Shown piece after piece: positions 1 through 10,156 of a stretch of DNA of 64,000 nt. The stretch's first letter is position 1; every line of letters starts with the position of its first letter. The stretch is from Spiroplasma floricola 23-6 (GTDB lineage Bacteria > Bacillota_I > Bacilli_A > Mycoplasmatales > Mycoplasmataceae): NCBI RefSeq assembly GCF_002813555.1, contig NZ_CP025057.1:1104001-1168000 (forward strand), given 5' to 3'. The notes under the pieces were generated by a model that saw only the letters and a program-made list of their open reading frames with translations, searched no databases and was not told the DNA's origin. The position numbers and the translations under genes are program-made.

Positions 1-703
1 TAACCATGTCTTTTCATTGTTTCATTCTTATACCATGATCATTTACCATTCATGCTGCAACAAGTGGTCCAATTAAAAATAATAAAAATAATTCAATACT
101 TTTTTGAACAATTGCCATACATAACATTATTAAAGTATAAAGTAAAAACGCAACTGCTAATATTTCTACAACTATATTATAATTTTTAATATTTCCAGGA
201 ACCGAGTAATCACTAGGAATGTTTCCAAAATCGCCTTTCCAATCAGGGTCACCCATTTTATATAACAAATCTGCTAAATTTGCATTTTTTAAACCAAAAG
301 CTAATTGAAAAGCTTTTTGTAAAAATTCGATTAAAAAAGTTAATCCATAAAAGCCAATTGGTATAAAAAATACAAAAACTATTGCAAGTCCAGTTGATTT
401 TAAAGATTTTACAATTCTGGTTTTTCAGTCCAAATCTTCATTAAAAGTATAAGTCATGTACTGAATTGTAAAAATTAAAACAGCTACAAAACCACCAATA
501 ATACAAAATGCTCAAAAGCTTTGTGGTATATTTTCAATTCTAAAGTCTTTTTGACCATTAAAAAGTACATCATAAATAATTCCAGTTGTTAAATACTCAA
601 ATACTCCTTGAACTACAGAAATTAACTGTAAAGGACCTTGAATAAAAACAAATCAAATAACTTTAAGAATTACTTCTCAAATAGCTTCTCCTATAAATCC
701 CAT
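1..703 (-). CDS. VirB6/TrbL-like conjugation membrane protein (Mbov_0396-like), 3' end outside window
   Basis: Polytopic membrane protein of at least 234 residues with no stop before the window edge. Several hydrophobic segments are visible (around residues 10-30, 60-80, 100-130 and 175-215), and the stretch near the edge reads GPLVAAWMVNDHGIRMKQW. The hydrophobic core followed by a short polar 'NDxGxRMxxW' motif is what I know from the VirB6/TrbL-like transmembrane proteins of mycoplasma ICEs (Mbov_0396 family), which form the inner-membrane channel of the type IV secretion system. Several Trp are UGA. It lies 18 nt downstream of the pilin-like gene, the order found in mycoplasma ICEs. The start follows the SD AGGAGTTAAAG. 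The family assignment rests on motif and context, not alignment. Confidence 0.72.
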
Positions 704-721
704 ATCTTTAACTCCTATCTT

Positions 722-1030
722 TTAATTTTTTAAAAATATTGCAGAAAATACTCCTGCTGCAATAGTTGCAGAAAATACAAGTGCAGCCCCAATTGAAGCT
801 CAAATTATGTCTCTAATTGCAGCACTTCTCCCTTCAACATCTCCATCGCTTGATGCTTTAGCAATTCTAAAACCTATTTTTACTAAAACAAATACTAAAA
901 ATAAACTGATTAAACTACAAACTGCTGTAACTGCAGCAAGTCCATAACCTCAAATATAATCTGTAATAGGCTTAAAATCTGGTACATCTGCAAGAAATAC
1001 TATATTTAATTTTGCAATAAAATTTTTCAT
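722..1030 (-). CDS. Pilin-like conjugal transfer protein (Mbov_0395-like)
   Basis: 102 residues with two hydrophobic segments (about 30-52 and 75-98) separated by a short basic/acidic loop containing RIAKASSDGDVEGRSAA. This is the VirB2/pilin-like layout of the Mbov_0395 family in mycoplasma ICEs, small two-helix membrane proteins thought to be the pilus subunit. It directly precedes the VirB6-like gene, as expected. The start ATG at 1030 follows AGGAAGGAAG. One UGA is read as Trp in the first hydrophobic stretch and another after RDII. No separate signal peptide is evident. Confidence rests on size, topology and neighbour. Confidence 0.68.
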
Positions 1031-1050
1031 ATGTTTTCTTCCTTCCTAAA

Positions 1051-1311
1051 TTACATTTCATATTCAATTTCATCTTTATTTAATTCTGATAATAATTCTC
1101 TTTCGATTACATCTTCAATTGCTAGTTCTAAACTTGAATAATCTTTAAGCAAAGTTCCAGAATTATTTTTAGAATTAAGCACTTCTAAATCATCTATTTC
1201 GTTTTCATTTAAATTTTGATTATTTATTAATTCATCTCTTATATGTTCAGCTATTTTTTCAATAACTTCATGATGTGTTAAACTATTTAAAATTAATTCT
1301 TTTAATTCCAT
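1051..1311 (-). CDS. Small acidic hypothetical protein
   Basis: 86 residues, very acidic, predicted largely helical, with no membrane segment and no motif I recognise. It is the first gene of the leftward operon containing the pilin-like and VirB6-like genes: a palindromic operator lies 17 nt upstream and an SD (AAGGAAAAA) precedes the ATG. The position suggests a transfer-associated accessory or regulatory protein, but the sequence itself gives no function. Confidence 0.6.
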   Translation of the reverse strand: MELKELILNSLTHHEVIEKIAEHIRDELINNQNLNENEIDDLEVLNSKNNSGTLLKDYSSLELAIEDVIERELLSELNKDEIEYEM

Positions 1312-1327
1312 GTTTTTTTCCTTCCTA

Positions 1328-1343
1328 TTTTCCCTGGGGAAAA
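1328..1343. promoter_or_regulatory. 16-bp palindrome, candidate operator, copy 1
   Basis: TTTTCCCTGGGGAAAA. One of seven copies in the element; arms TTTTCCC/GGGAAAA around a variable 2-bp centre. It lies between an AT-rich -10-like stretch (minus strand TATTAAAT) and the SD of the 1311 gene, where a repressor would overlap the transcription start. Confidence 0.6.
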
Positions 1344-1366
1344 TTTAATAATGATAAATAAAAAAA

Positions 1367-1440
1367 ACTAGCAGCTGCTAGTTTTCAAAATATTAATTTA
1401 AACAAAAAAATAGAGTCCTAGCGTTGCCAGTGCTCTATTT
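1367..1440 (-). terminator. Double-hairpin terminator module, copy 1
   Basis: Palindrome ACTAGCAGCTGCTAGT (1367-1382) plus a second hairpin (1408-1440) with 8-bp arms AAATAGAG/CTCTATTT. On the minus strand both stems are followed by U-runs of about seven, so both look like intrinsic terminators closing the preceding (1467-1829) gene. This copy has changes in the inner stem (GCGTTGCCAG instead of GCGCTGCTAG). Confidence 0.75.
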
Positions 1441-1466
1441 ACCTTAATTTAAGTATAACATAAATT

Positions 1467-1829
1467 TTAAAATTCAAAGTCAATTTCATTATCTTTTAAA
1501 ACTTTTTGAAGTGTATTTATTTTTTTTTCTTGTTCTTTGAACTTGTTTTCTTGTTCTTTGAACTTGTTTTCCTGTTCTAATAAAATTTCATTTATTTTTT
1601 CTTCTCAAATTTTATTATTTTTTTCAATTTCTACACTACATTTTGACATATCTAGTTTAAACTCCTTAATACAATTTCCAATATCTTTATTATACTTAAT
1701 TTTTTGTTTATTTGTTAAATTTAGATCATTCAAAAATTGTTTAACTTCTTTAGGAGAATTACCATCATAAGAAATACCAACAATAATTTCATTATCTTTA
1801 TTTTCAACTGTAATAATAATTCTTTTCAT
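1467..1829 (-). CDS. Coiled-coil hypothetical protein with tandem repeat
   Basis: 120 residues; one UGA read as Trp joins two parts. The C-terminal half is coiled coil, containing a duplicated heptad unit KFKEQEN that corresponds to a tandem 21-bp DNA repeat near 1529-1571. The N-terminal 40 residues (MKRIIITVENKDNE...) look like a small beta-rich domain. The start at 1829 is set by a strong SD (AAAGGAGAAC) identical in context to that of the gene starting at 2587, so the two 5' ends are duplicates. Function unknown; nothing suggests an enzyme. Confidence 0.62.
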
Positions 1830-1865
1830 TTTGTTCTCCTTTCTTAGAAAATGAGTAAATAAAAA

Positions 1866-1922
1866 ACTAGCAGCTGCTAGTAAACAAAAAAATAGAGTCC
1901 TAGCGCTGCTAGTGCTCTATTT
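1866..1922 (-). terminator. Double-hairpin terminator module, copy 2
   Basis: ACTAGCAGCTGCTAGT at 1866-1881 and an AAATAGAG/CTCTATTT hairpin at 1890-1922, with the usual spacer between them shortened. It terminates the 1949-2587 gene in the minus direction. No TTTTCCC palindrome accompanies this copy. Confidence 0.75.
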
Positions 1923-1948
1923 ACCTTAATTAAAGTATAACATAGATT

Positions 1949-2587
1949 TTAAAATGACGGCTCTTGGTTTTTATCATTTAAATTTCTAATTTCTAATTTA
2001 AGAATTTTAATTTCCTTATTTTTATCTTCTAATTCTTTTTTTAAGGAAATATTATCTTTATTTAATTCTATATAATTAGCTTTTAATTCTTTTAACATCA
2101 ATTTATCTTTTACTCTTTGTTCTTCTATTGCTTTTAAATAATCTATTTCTTTATCTAAAACTTCTCTATTAAACTTTGATTTTTCAGTAAAATCATTAAT
2201 ATTTTTTAATTGAGAAATAATAATTGAATCATTATTTTCTAGATTCTTTTCAATTTTATTAATAATTTCTTGATGATCTCGAATTAAAGAGGTATTTTTA
2301 TTCTCTCCAATTTGATTTTTAATATCTAAAGTATCACTTTTAATTTCATCTGTATTCTTTACTTTTGGTCTTTTCACACTTACTCCAATTATTACACCAA
2401 TTAAAGTTATTATAGCTGTTACTATGGCTCCACAAAAACCTCATAATTCTCCTGACATATGTTCGTCTCCCTTCGTTGTTATTACTCTATATATTAGAAT
2501 TATAACACTTACTATAAAGGGAATAAAAAATCATGTGTACATCCAAATATTAAGAAATTTATCAACATTAAATTTATATTTTTTCAT
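1949..2587 (-). CDS. Two-helix membrane protein with coiled-coil tail
   Basis: 212 residues. Two membrane helices (about residues 15-35 and 52-75), then a long charged coiled coil (residues 90-212) rich in K, E, N and D. An internal ATG at 2458 is in frame, but the ATG at 2587 has the much stronger SD (AAAGGAGAAC) and adds a clear first helix. Two UGA-Trp codons lie in the N-terminal part. The layout resembles phage or plasmid anchored coiled-coil proteins, but I recognise no family. Its 5' region is nearly identical to that of the 1829 gene. Confidence 0.62.
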
Positions 2588-2623
2588 TTTGTTCTCCTTT
2601 CTTAGAAAATGAGTAAATAAAAA

Positions 2624-2680
2624 ACTAGCAGTTACTAGTAAACAAAAAAATAGAGTCCTAGCCCTGCTAGTGCTCTATTT
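2624..2680 (-). terminator. Double-hairpin terminator module, copy 3
   Basis: Palindrome ACTAGCAGTTACTAGT (2624-2639, with two changes from the common form) and the AAATAGAG/CTCTATTT hairpin (2648-2680). It closes the 2743-2943 gene on the minus strand. Confidence 0.72.
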
Positions 2681-2742
2681 ACCTTATAAATATAATAACA
2701 TTATTTATTTACTTTAATAAAAAAATTTAGCCATTTAAATAT

Positions 2743-2943
2743 CTATTTATCAAACTCTTTTTCCAATTTATCTAAAGTTTCATTTATATTACTCATAAAA
2801 TCACTAATTTCTTTATCAGATCAATTTGCACTATATTTTTTAAACTTTTCTAAATCATCTTTATTTGCTAAATTTAGTCTTCCTTCCTCACTTTCTACAT
2901 AAATGCAAACTTTTAAACCATCTAATTTTTCAAATCTCTCCAT
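2743..2943 (-). CDS. Small hypothetical protein
   Basis: 66 residues (starts MERFEKLDGL, ends KEFDK), acidic, mostly helical, soluble; one UGA-Trp. The start ATG follows AAAGGAGGGAAAT, a near-perfect SD, which supports it as a real gene despite its size. It lies downstream of the 290-residue coiled-coil gene (gap 64 nt), probably in the same transcript. No recognisable family. Confidence 0.55.
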
Positions 2944-3007
2944 TATATTTCCCTCCTTTTTAAACTTTATTTTTAATAAACTTAATTAAATTTTAACATA
3001 ACGTAAT

Positions 3008-3880
3008 TTACTCAAATTCTTTTTCTTTAATATTCTTATTGTTTTTATCTTTATAAATATCATTCATTTCTTTTATTTCTTTTAATTTATTTTTTAATTT
3101 TTTAATATATTCATTTTTATCTTCTCTTTCTAATTTATATAAATTTAATTGCTTTTTATATACATCAACTTCTATTTTTAATTTTTCTTTCTCATCTGAA
3201 ACTTCAAAATAAAGTTTTTGTAAATTTTTATCTTTATTATCTAAAAAACTTTTACTATTTAATAAATTAATTTTTTCAATTGTTTCTTTTGCTTTTTTAG
3301 TAAAAAAAATTAATTGTTTTGAAATTGATAATATATCATTATTTAACTTTTTTTGAGTTTCTTCCATTAAATTATTTCTCAATATTACTTTTTTAATATT
3401 AAAATGTTTATCTTTATTACTTTTACTAAATTGTTTCTCTCTTTCTCATAATTTTTGTTCATTTAAAGTTAATTTATAAATTTTTTTATTCTTAATTATT
3501 TTTATAAATAAAGATTTTTCTTTACATTCAAATAAATATTTATTTGATATTTTTTTAATCTTATTTATGTCTTTAATAGCAATAGTTCCTACTTTTTCTC
3601 TTAATCTTTTTTTATGAAGAATATAAATATCATCAATTAATAAATTATGAGTATTAACTAAAACACCATTTTTATAAAGTTTATTAATACTTTTAATTTT
3701 TACAGATTTTGTTTTTATATACTTATTACTCAAAATGCCAACAATAAATCAATTATTGTCAATATTGTCAATTTTAATTACTTTTCTAATTTTTAAATCA
3801 CCTTGTTTATAATTACCTTTTTCATCATTTTTTATATGAAAATCATCTGGAAATATTGATTTCATGTTATAAATATTCAT
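3008..3880 (-). CDS. Hypothetical protein with C-terminal coiled coil
   Basis: 290 residues spanning two UGA codons read as Trp. Residues 1-155 are a mixed, very Lys/Ile-rich globular part; residues 165-290 are a long coiled coil. No signal peptide or membrane helix. The start at 3880 follows AAGGGAACTAAAAT. It sits behind terminator module copy 4, so it probably heads a transcript that includes the 66-residue gene. No family recognised; the coiled coil suggests a structural or scaffold role. Confidence 0.6.
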
Positions 3881-3920
3881 ATTTTAGTTCCCTTCCATTT
3901 TTAAAATGTAATAATAAAAA

Positions 3921-3994
3921 ACTAGCAGCTGCTAGTTATCAAAATATTAATTTAAACAAAAAAATAGAGTCCTAGCGCTGCTAGTGCTCTATTT
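3921..3994 (-). terminator. Double-hairpin terminator module, copy 4
   Basis: ACTAGCAGCTGCTAGT (3921-3936) and the 3962-3994 hairpin with arms AAATAGAG/CTCTATTT and inner stem CTAGC/GCTAG. The full-length spacer between the hairpins matches copies 1, 5, 6 and 7. No TTTTCCC palindrome is present; the sequence between the module and the 3880 start differs. Confidence 0.75.
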
Positions 3995-4028
3995 ACCTTA
4001 ATTTAAGTATAACATTAAAATTAAAAAA

Positions 4029-4048
4029 AGAAGTAATAAAATACTTCT
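4029..4048 (-). terminator. Terminator of lipoprotein gene 1
   Basis: Stem AGAAGTA/TACTTCT with a 6-nt loop, followed on the minus strand by a U-rich tail; 89 nt past the stop of the 4137-4841 gene. A matching hairpin follows lipoprotein gene 2. Confidence 0.6.
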
Positions 4049-4136
4049 ACTCGTTTATATTTCAATAAACTAATCTGTAAACCAACTTGTACTATCAGTA
4101 CTACTTGCACTTTTATAATATCATTAATTTTTAATA

Positions 4137-4841
4137 TTAGTTTATTTTATTTAGCTGTTCATCAATTTTATTTGCAAATTTAGTATATTTATTTATTTTT
4201 GAAGACATTATTGGATTTTTTAAGTATTCTCAAGCTTCTTTTTCTTTTTCATATTTATTTGGTTCAAATTTAGGATCTTGAGTTAAATAATTTCATCACT
4301 CAGTTTGAATTTTTGTAAATTTTTTAATATTTATATATAAATTTGAAGTTTTTCTAGATAATTCTAAAAGTTTTATTTTATCATTAACAACTAAAATATT
4401 ATTTAATAAATTATCTTCTTTATCGTAATCAATATCAATTTTATTTTCATATAAATATAAATAAAAATCAGTTTCTTGATAAATAACAAGATATCATGAA
4501 TATAAAACTTCTAAAGTTAATCTCAATTTTTTATAAGATTGTTTAGCTTCTCCAGATGAATTTTTTTCTCATTGACTAAACTCTTCAACTCCTTTTTTTG
4601 TTTTATCTCTTTCTTTTGAGTACAAACTGCTAATATAATTTCAATCTTGTTTTGTTTTTGCAATAACATCTAATTTTTCCTTTGGAGTTTTTAGTATATT
4701 TACAATATTGTATGGATTTTTATCATCTTTTTTATCAATACCAGGTAAACTTCCTGATAAAACCCATCCACAACTTGCAATATTTGAACTAGTACTAACT
4801 ATTAAACTACTTGCTCCTAAAAACAATAATAACTTTTTCAT
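4137..4841 (-). CDS. Lipoprotein, duplicated copy 1
   Basis: 234 residues with a signal peptide starting MKKLLLFLGASSLIV and a lipobox ending in IASC, so the mature protein is expected to be lipid-anchored on the outer membrane surface. The remainder is Lys/Glu/Asn-rich, largely helical, with Trp encoded by UGA. It is closely related to the protein at 5857-6564: the first 66 residues differ at only a few positions, then similarity falls, especially in the C-terminal third. The upstream neighbour (4857-5594) is separated by 15 nt and carries the promoter region. No enzymatic family recognised; surface exposure is the inference. Confidence 0.8.
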
Positions 4842-4856
4842 TTTTCTTTTTCCTTT

Positions 4857-5594
4857 CTAATTTAAGAATTCTAATAAATTTTGAAACGAATTTAAAGTAA
4901 CACCATAAATTCCTTTTTCTGATGCTTCAAAATTAATATAATCTGCTAATAATAAAAATTTATTATACATTCCATTATTTTTATCTAAATTTTGTTTACT
5001 TAATTTAAAAAATTCTACTCAATTAAAATTCATTTTTTTATTTTCTTTTGAATCAAAAAATTGAAGGTCAAGTTTATAAAAATACTTATTTTTTATAGAA
5101 AACCTATACTCATATTTATTATTAGTTAACATTTTAAAAATAAATCAACCTTTGCTAGTTTCAATAATAAGATCTCAAATCAAGAAATTATTGTTATCTT
5201 CACCAAAATAAAATTTATTACTCTCTTCTGAAGACTGAAATATTATTTTAGCATCAGTAAGTTTTTTACTAATCATATTAAATACTTCATTTATTCATTT
5301 TCTTTTCTTTTTATTCATTTGTTTATTTTCTTTATTTTTTTGTTTTAAATTTAAATCTAAATTTTCTTTTTTTAAAAATTTTTTTAGTCTACTATACTCA
5401 GCAAAGTCAATTATTACTTGTAAAAGAATATATTTAGTTTTTTCATTACATATTACTCTAAAAGATATAACTTTTAATTTATTATTATCACCTTGTCATT
5501 TAAAAGGTTCTAAAGTTTTATAATCTTTATTGCTTATTAATTCAAGAGCATAAAACTGCTCTCCATATAAATTTGTTAATTCTTTAATTGTCAT
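4857..5594 (-). CDS. Hypothetical protein paired with lipoprotein
   Basis: 245 residues, soluble, Lys/Asn-rich, with five or so UGA-Trp codons and no signal peptide. A central basic linker (near residues 80-100) separates two alpha/beta-looking halves. It is transcribed with the downstream lipoprotein (15-nt gap), and its own start is preceded by AGAAGGAATAAAA, the palindrome and a terminator module. A decayed partial copy sits in the same relative place in front of lipoprotein 2 (about 6600-6706), so the pair was duplicated as a unit. Function unknown. Confidence 0.6.
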
Positions 5595-5612
5595 TTTTAT
5601 TCCTTCTTTCTA

Positions 5613-5628
5613 TTTTCCCCAGGGAAAA
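5613..5628. promoter_or_regulatory. 16-bp palindrome, candidate operator, copy 2
   Basis: TTTTCCCCAGGGAAAA, the reverse complement of the 1328 form; 18 nt upstream of the start at 5594 and adjacent to the AT-rich -10-like stretch TATTAAAT on the minus strand. Confidence 0.6.
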
Positions 5629-5650
5629 TTTAATAATGATAAATAAAAAA

Positions 5651-5724
5651 ACTAGCAGCTACTAGCAAACAAAATATTAATTTAAACAAAAAAATAGAGT
5701 CCTAGCGCTGCTAGTGCTCTATTT
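5651..5724 (-). terminator. Double-hairpin terminator module, copy 5
   Basis: First palindrome slightly altered (ACTAGCAGCTACTAGC, 5651-5666); second hairpin 5692-5724 intact. It terminates the transcript of lipoprotein 2 after the additional small hairpin at 5757-5776. Confidence 0.75.
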
Positions 5725-5756
5725 ACCTTAAATTAAGTATAACATTAAAAATAAAA

Positions 5757-5776
5757 AGAAGTAATAAAATACTTCT
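5757..5776 (-). terminator. Terminator of lipoprotein gene 2
   Basis: Same AGAAGTA/TACTTCT stem as at 4029-4048; part of the duplicated unit. Confidence 0.55.
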
Positions 5777-5856
5777 CTATTTGTTTATATTTCAATAAAC
5801 TAATCTGTAAATCTATTTATACTACTTTCACTTTTATAATATCATTAATTTTGATA

Positions 5857-6564
5857 TTAATTAATATTATTTACACGTTCCTCAATTTTTTTGTCAAATT
5901 TTTCATATTTATCTCTTTTTGGTCACATGATTTTATATTTTAAATACTCTCATGATTCTTTTTCTTTTTCATATTTATTTGGCTCAAATTTAGGATCTCT
6001 ACTTAAATAATTATCTCATCAATTTTCTTGAGCAATACAAAAGTCTCAAACGTCATGGTATAAAAGTAAAGTTTTTTTTGAAATTTTTAGAAGTGTTATT
6101 TTATCATTAACAACTAAAATATTATTTAATAAATTATCTTCTTTATCGTAATCAATATCAATTTTATTTTCATATAAATATAAATAAAAATCAGCTTCTT
6201 CAGAAATAACACGATATCATGAATATAAAACTTCTAAAGTTATTCTTTCTTTTTCATAATTTTTTTTAACTTCTCCTGATGAATTTTCTTCTAATTGTTT
6301 CAACTCTTCAACTTTTACTTTTGTTTTATCTCTTTCTTTTGAGTACAAACTGCTAATATAATTTCAATCTTGTTTTGTTTTTGCAATAACATCTAATTTT
6401 TCCTTTGGAGTTTTTAGTATATTTACAATATTGTATGGATTTTTATCATCTTTTTTATCAATACCAGGTAAACTTCCTGATAAATCTTGTCCACAACTTG
6501 TAATATTTGAACTAGCACTAACTATTAAACTACTTGCTCCTAAAAACGATAATAATTTTTTCAT
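5857..6564 (-). CDS. Lipoprotein, duplicated copy 2
   Basis: 235 residues; signal peptide MKKLLSFLGASSLIV with lipobox ending ITSC. Paralogue of 4137-4841: N-terminal and central parts near-identical, C-terminal part divergent, which points to tandem duplication followed by divergence of the exposed tail. Unlike copy 1, its upstream partner gene is only a remnant, and no promoter module lies directly in front, so transcription probably reads through from 7319 or starts from an unmarked promoter near 6570-6700. Function unknown. Confidence 0.8.
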
Positions 6565-6599
6565 AATTAATTCCTTTCTTTTTTTCTTTTATATTTTAA

Positions 6600-6706
6600 T
6601 TTTAATCTAAGTTTTCTTTTTTTAAAAATTTTTTTAGTCAAGAACATAAAACTGCTCTCCATATAAATCTGTTAATTCTTTAATTATTATTTTTCTTCCT
6701 TCTTTC
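6600..6706 (-). pseudogene. Remnant of duplicated 245-residue gene
   Basis: About 107 bp matching two separate parts of the 4857-5594 gene, its 5' end (sequence near 5548-5594) and an internal stretch near 5349-5394, with roughly 150 bp between them deleted. The start codon position reads TTATTAT where the intact gene has GTCAT, so the ATG is lost. It shows that the ancestral unit was partner gene plus lipoprotein. Confidence 0.75.
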
Positions 6707-6707
6707 T

Positions 6708-7319
6708 TTATTTAGTTTTTTTGCTTAATTTTAAGCTATGTTTTTTTAATTTATTATCAATATCTTTATTTATTTTTTCAATTGTTTTATTTAAATCTTC
6801 TTCTAATTCTTTTTGCAAGACAAAACTTTCCTTACCAATTGAAGCAAAATCTTTAATTATTTCAGTTTTTTGTAAATATGCAAATTCTGAATCTAAATTA
6901 TTTTTTTGTTTTCTAACTCATGGAGCATCACTTAATTGCTGTTTGTGAGGTTCTGTAAAGGCGTTATCTTTTATAATTCCTGATTCAAATAATTGACTTA
7001 ATAAATAGTTACTTTTCAATTCATCTATTTTTAAAAATTTTATTAAATTTAAAGTTATTAGATCTTGTCTTGCAAAAACTCTTTTCAAAATAAGATTTAT
7101 ATTTTTTTCTAATAAATTTTGAATTACATCTTCTAAATAATCTATCTTATTACTTAATAAATCTTGATTTATTGAATTTATAAGTAAATTCTCTAATGTT
7201 TTATTTTTACTAATATCTAATTCACTTGAATTATATTTGCCTTCTCACTCTGAAAAAATATCTAAATTTTTTTTATTAGTGATTCTGATATTAACTTGTT
7301 TTTGTTTATGATTTGACAT
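6708..7319 (-). CDS. Hypothetical protein coupled to TraE
   Basis: 203 residues, charged, helical, soluble; two UGA-Trp codons. Its start ATG lies inside the 3' end of the TraE gene (14-nt overlap), with the SD GAGGTGAG in TraE coding sequence, so it is translationally coupled to it. The C-terminal 50 residues form a likely coiled coil ending in a basic tail. Position suggests a conjugation accessory protein; I recognise no family. Confidence 0.62.
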
Positions 7320-9996
7320 TTAAACTCACCTCGTTATTAAAAGCTCTAAATTGTTCTGGAGTTACTTTTACAGAAATTGTGTGTCTATCAAATCCTGTTA
7401 CCATTAATAACCCTTCACCTTGTTTTGCATATGCTATAAAATTAAGTTCTTCTTCACTTAAACCATCACCATAATTACTATAGAGTTGTGCAATATCTTG
7501 AATATTTTTTGATAATAAATTCATTAAAACTGAATATTGTACGTTGTTTAACATAGCCATAGTTTTTTTTCTAACATCTTCACTTCCTAAAAAATCATCT
7601 GGATTTTGAGTAATTAAAGTCATTGATCCTTTTCTTTTTCTAATTCTTTTAACCATTTGAAAAATAAAATTTAAAGCTATTGGTTTGTCTTTATCTACTA
7701 GTAAATGTGCTTCATCTATTAAAACAAAGCTTTCTTTTTTTGCATTAATAAAATTTGTATTTACTTCATTTCCAATAAATGCAGTAATCAAATAAAGTTG
7801 AGCTTGAATAATATTTTGTTGTCCTTTTTCAAATAAAGTATTTATATCAAAAACTATAAATGGATTATCATTTTTAATTAAAGTTGAATAACCATTATAT
7901 AAAGTAGCATATTGACCATAATTTTCAAATTCTGATTTTAATAAAGATAATAATTTCTCTTGAACATCACTATTTTCTTTAACAACTTTAGTTTTATTAA
8001 TAAATTTAATTAAATCACTCATTGTAGGATATTGTTCACTTTTTAAATTAACTATATCTTCAAAATCCCCTAATCAAGTTTCATATAGTTCTGCACAATT
8101 AGAGCTAAAACCTCTAATTATGTCTTTATTTAAATCACTAAATAATATTTCAAATCAACCAGTTAAAAATGCAACATGATTAGAAATAATTGTTTTATTA
8201 CTTGGTTTTATTTCATCATCTAAAGTAGTAAAAATTTGTAATGGATTAATTCTTCCTGAAGTTGCATTTCCTACATCAACTCAATTTCCACTATGATAAT
8301 TGCAAAGTGATCTATATTCTCTTTCAGGATCAACAACAATAACTTTTCTTCCAACTGAAGCATGATAATTTAATAGTAATTTTGCTAATGTTGTTTTTCC
8401 ACTTCCAGTTGTTCCCATAATAACCATATTATGATTTTTTCTATCTCCTGTTAACTTAAATTGATCTAAAATAACTGGATCACCTAACATATTTTCTCCA
8501 ATTCTAAATCCATTAGAATCATTTAATTCACTTGTCAAATATGGAAAACCTTCGGCTAATGTTATTGAAGGAACTTCTCTTGAAAAAGCTAAACTTAATG
8601 GATCTGTTGGTTTTAACATTATAGAAGATAATCCTTCAAATTGTCTATAAGCTAAGTGATCCAAGATAAATCCTGATTCTTTAAAAGAATCACTAAGGCT
8701 TTTAAATTTGTTTTCTAAATCAGTTTTATTAATTCCATAATTTAATACAAATACATTCATAGATTTAATAATTTCATTTCCAAAACCTATTGAATCTGCA
8801 ACTTCATTATATATTTCTAACTCTTGTTGCATTTCTCTTGCTCCAACTAATTCTTTTTTTGATAATGTATACATGTTACTTTGTAAATTTAAAATTGTAG
8901 ATTGTAATTTTTTAACAACTTTTTGTTTATTTAAATTTCCAATATTAATAACTACACTAGAATCATTTGTCATTAAAGGTAACATTCAACAGCGTTCAGG
9001 AAATTTGGGAAAATCTCTTATTACATTAACACTATAATTGATTTCTCCAGAATTAAAAGATTCTTTTTTAAATGTACAATCATCAAATTTCATAATATCT
9101 TTTAAATTACTTTTATTTTCATCAATTAACTCTTCACTAAATTCTTCTTCACTTGGATCAAATAAATATTTAATTGTATTAATAATTTCATAACCATTTA
9201 AAGAGTTTATATTTAGTCCTGCAATTTGACCTTTTTGAATAACACTATTAACCATTTCTTTACATTGTTTAAAATCAGAACAATATAAAAATAAATAATA
9301 TTTATGTTGAAAATTATCTTCACTTAATTGTCCATTTTCTTCAAATAATTGTAAACTAGCTTTTAATTGTTTAACTCTAGAATTAATTTGTTCATTTGTT
9401 AATTTCATTTCTTTTAATTCATTTATTTTATTATTTAAATATTGTGCTCCTTTAATTTTATTAAAGTTTTTCTCTAATTTTAATAATGAACAACTAACTT
9501 CTATATTTGATCAAAATGTTTTTAAAATATTTATTTTTCTTATTTGTTCATCATAACTCATATTTAATAAGTTATATCCTTCTAATTCAACAGCACATAC
9601 AAAAAATTCTTTATTTTCAAATAATTTGTCTGTTTTAATAACTCCTAACTCACTAATATTTCCAACTAACTCTTTATAGGGAATTAATAAACTAGTAGGA
9701 TAATTTTTACTATTTATTTCATATTTTTTATTAGAAGCTTTAAATTTTAAAAATAAATAGATTAAGTAATAAATTCTCATACCACTTCTACCATTTGGCA
9801 ATAGAAATATAGTTAAAAAACCAAAAATAAATATAGTTGTAATAACTTGACCAACTCATCCTATTACTGTTAAAGGTAAAGAAATTGCTAATGCAATTAA
9901 AATAAAAACTACACAACAAATAAAATCGATAAGAGTAATATTTCCTTTTATTTTTAATTTCTGACTACCTAATTTTTTGGGAATTATAGCACTCAT
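7306..9996 (-). CDS. traE: TraE/VirB4 conjugation ATPase
   Basis: 896 residues. N-terminal residues 20-75 carry two hydrophobic helices (a VirB3-like membrane part fused to VirB4, as in many Gram-positive and mollicute TraE proteins). Walker A GTTGSGKTT is at about 525-533 in MVIMGTTGSGKTTLAKLLL, and Walker B SFVLIDEAHLL at about 754-764, followed by ITQNPDDFLG, the VirB4 'Q' region. VirB4 proteins power substrate transfer through the type IV secretion channel at the membrane. Several UGA codons are Trp. It is first of an operon behind operator 10013 and a terminator module, with the SD AAAGGAAAAA. Length and motif order are normal for the family, so the gene looks intact. Confidence 0.93.
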
Positions 9997-10012
9997 ACTT
10001 TTTTCCTTTCTA

Positions 10013-10028
10013 TTTTCCCCAGGGAAAA
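10013..10028. promoter_or_regulatory. 16-bp palindrome, candidate operator, copy 3
   Basis: TTTTCCCCAGGGAAAA, 16 nt upstream of the TraE start. Same placement relative to the -10-like stretch as copies 1, 2 and 4. Confidence 0.62.
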
Positions 10029-10050
10029 TTTAATAATGATAAATAAAAAA

Positions 10051-10125
10051 ACTAGCAACTGCTAGTTACTAAAATATTAATTTAAACAAAAAAAATAGAG
10101 TCCTAGCGCTGCTAGTGCTCTATTT
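10051..10125 (-). terminator. Double-hairpin terminator module, copy 6
   Basis: ACTAGCAACTGCTAGT at 10051-10066 (one change) and the long hairpin at 10093-10125. It separates the TraG operon from the TraE operon. Confidence 0.75.
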
Positions 10126-10156
10126 ACCTTAATTTAAGTATAACATTAAAATTATT

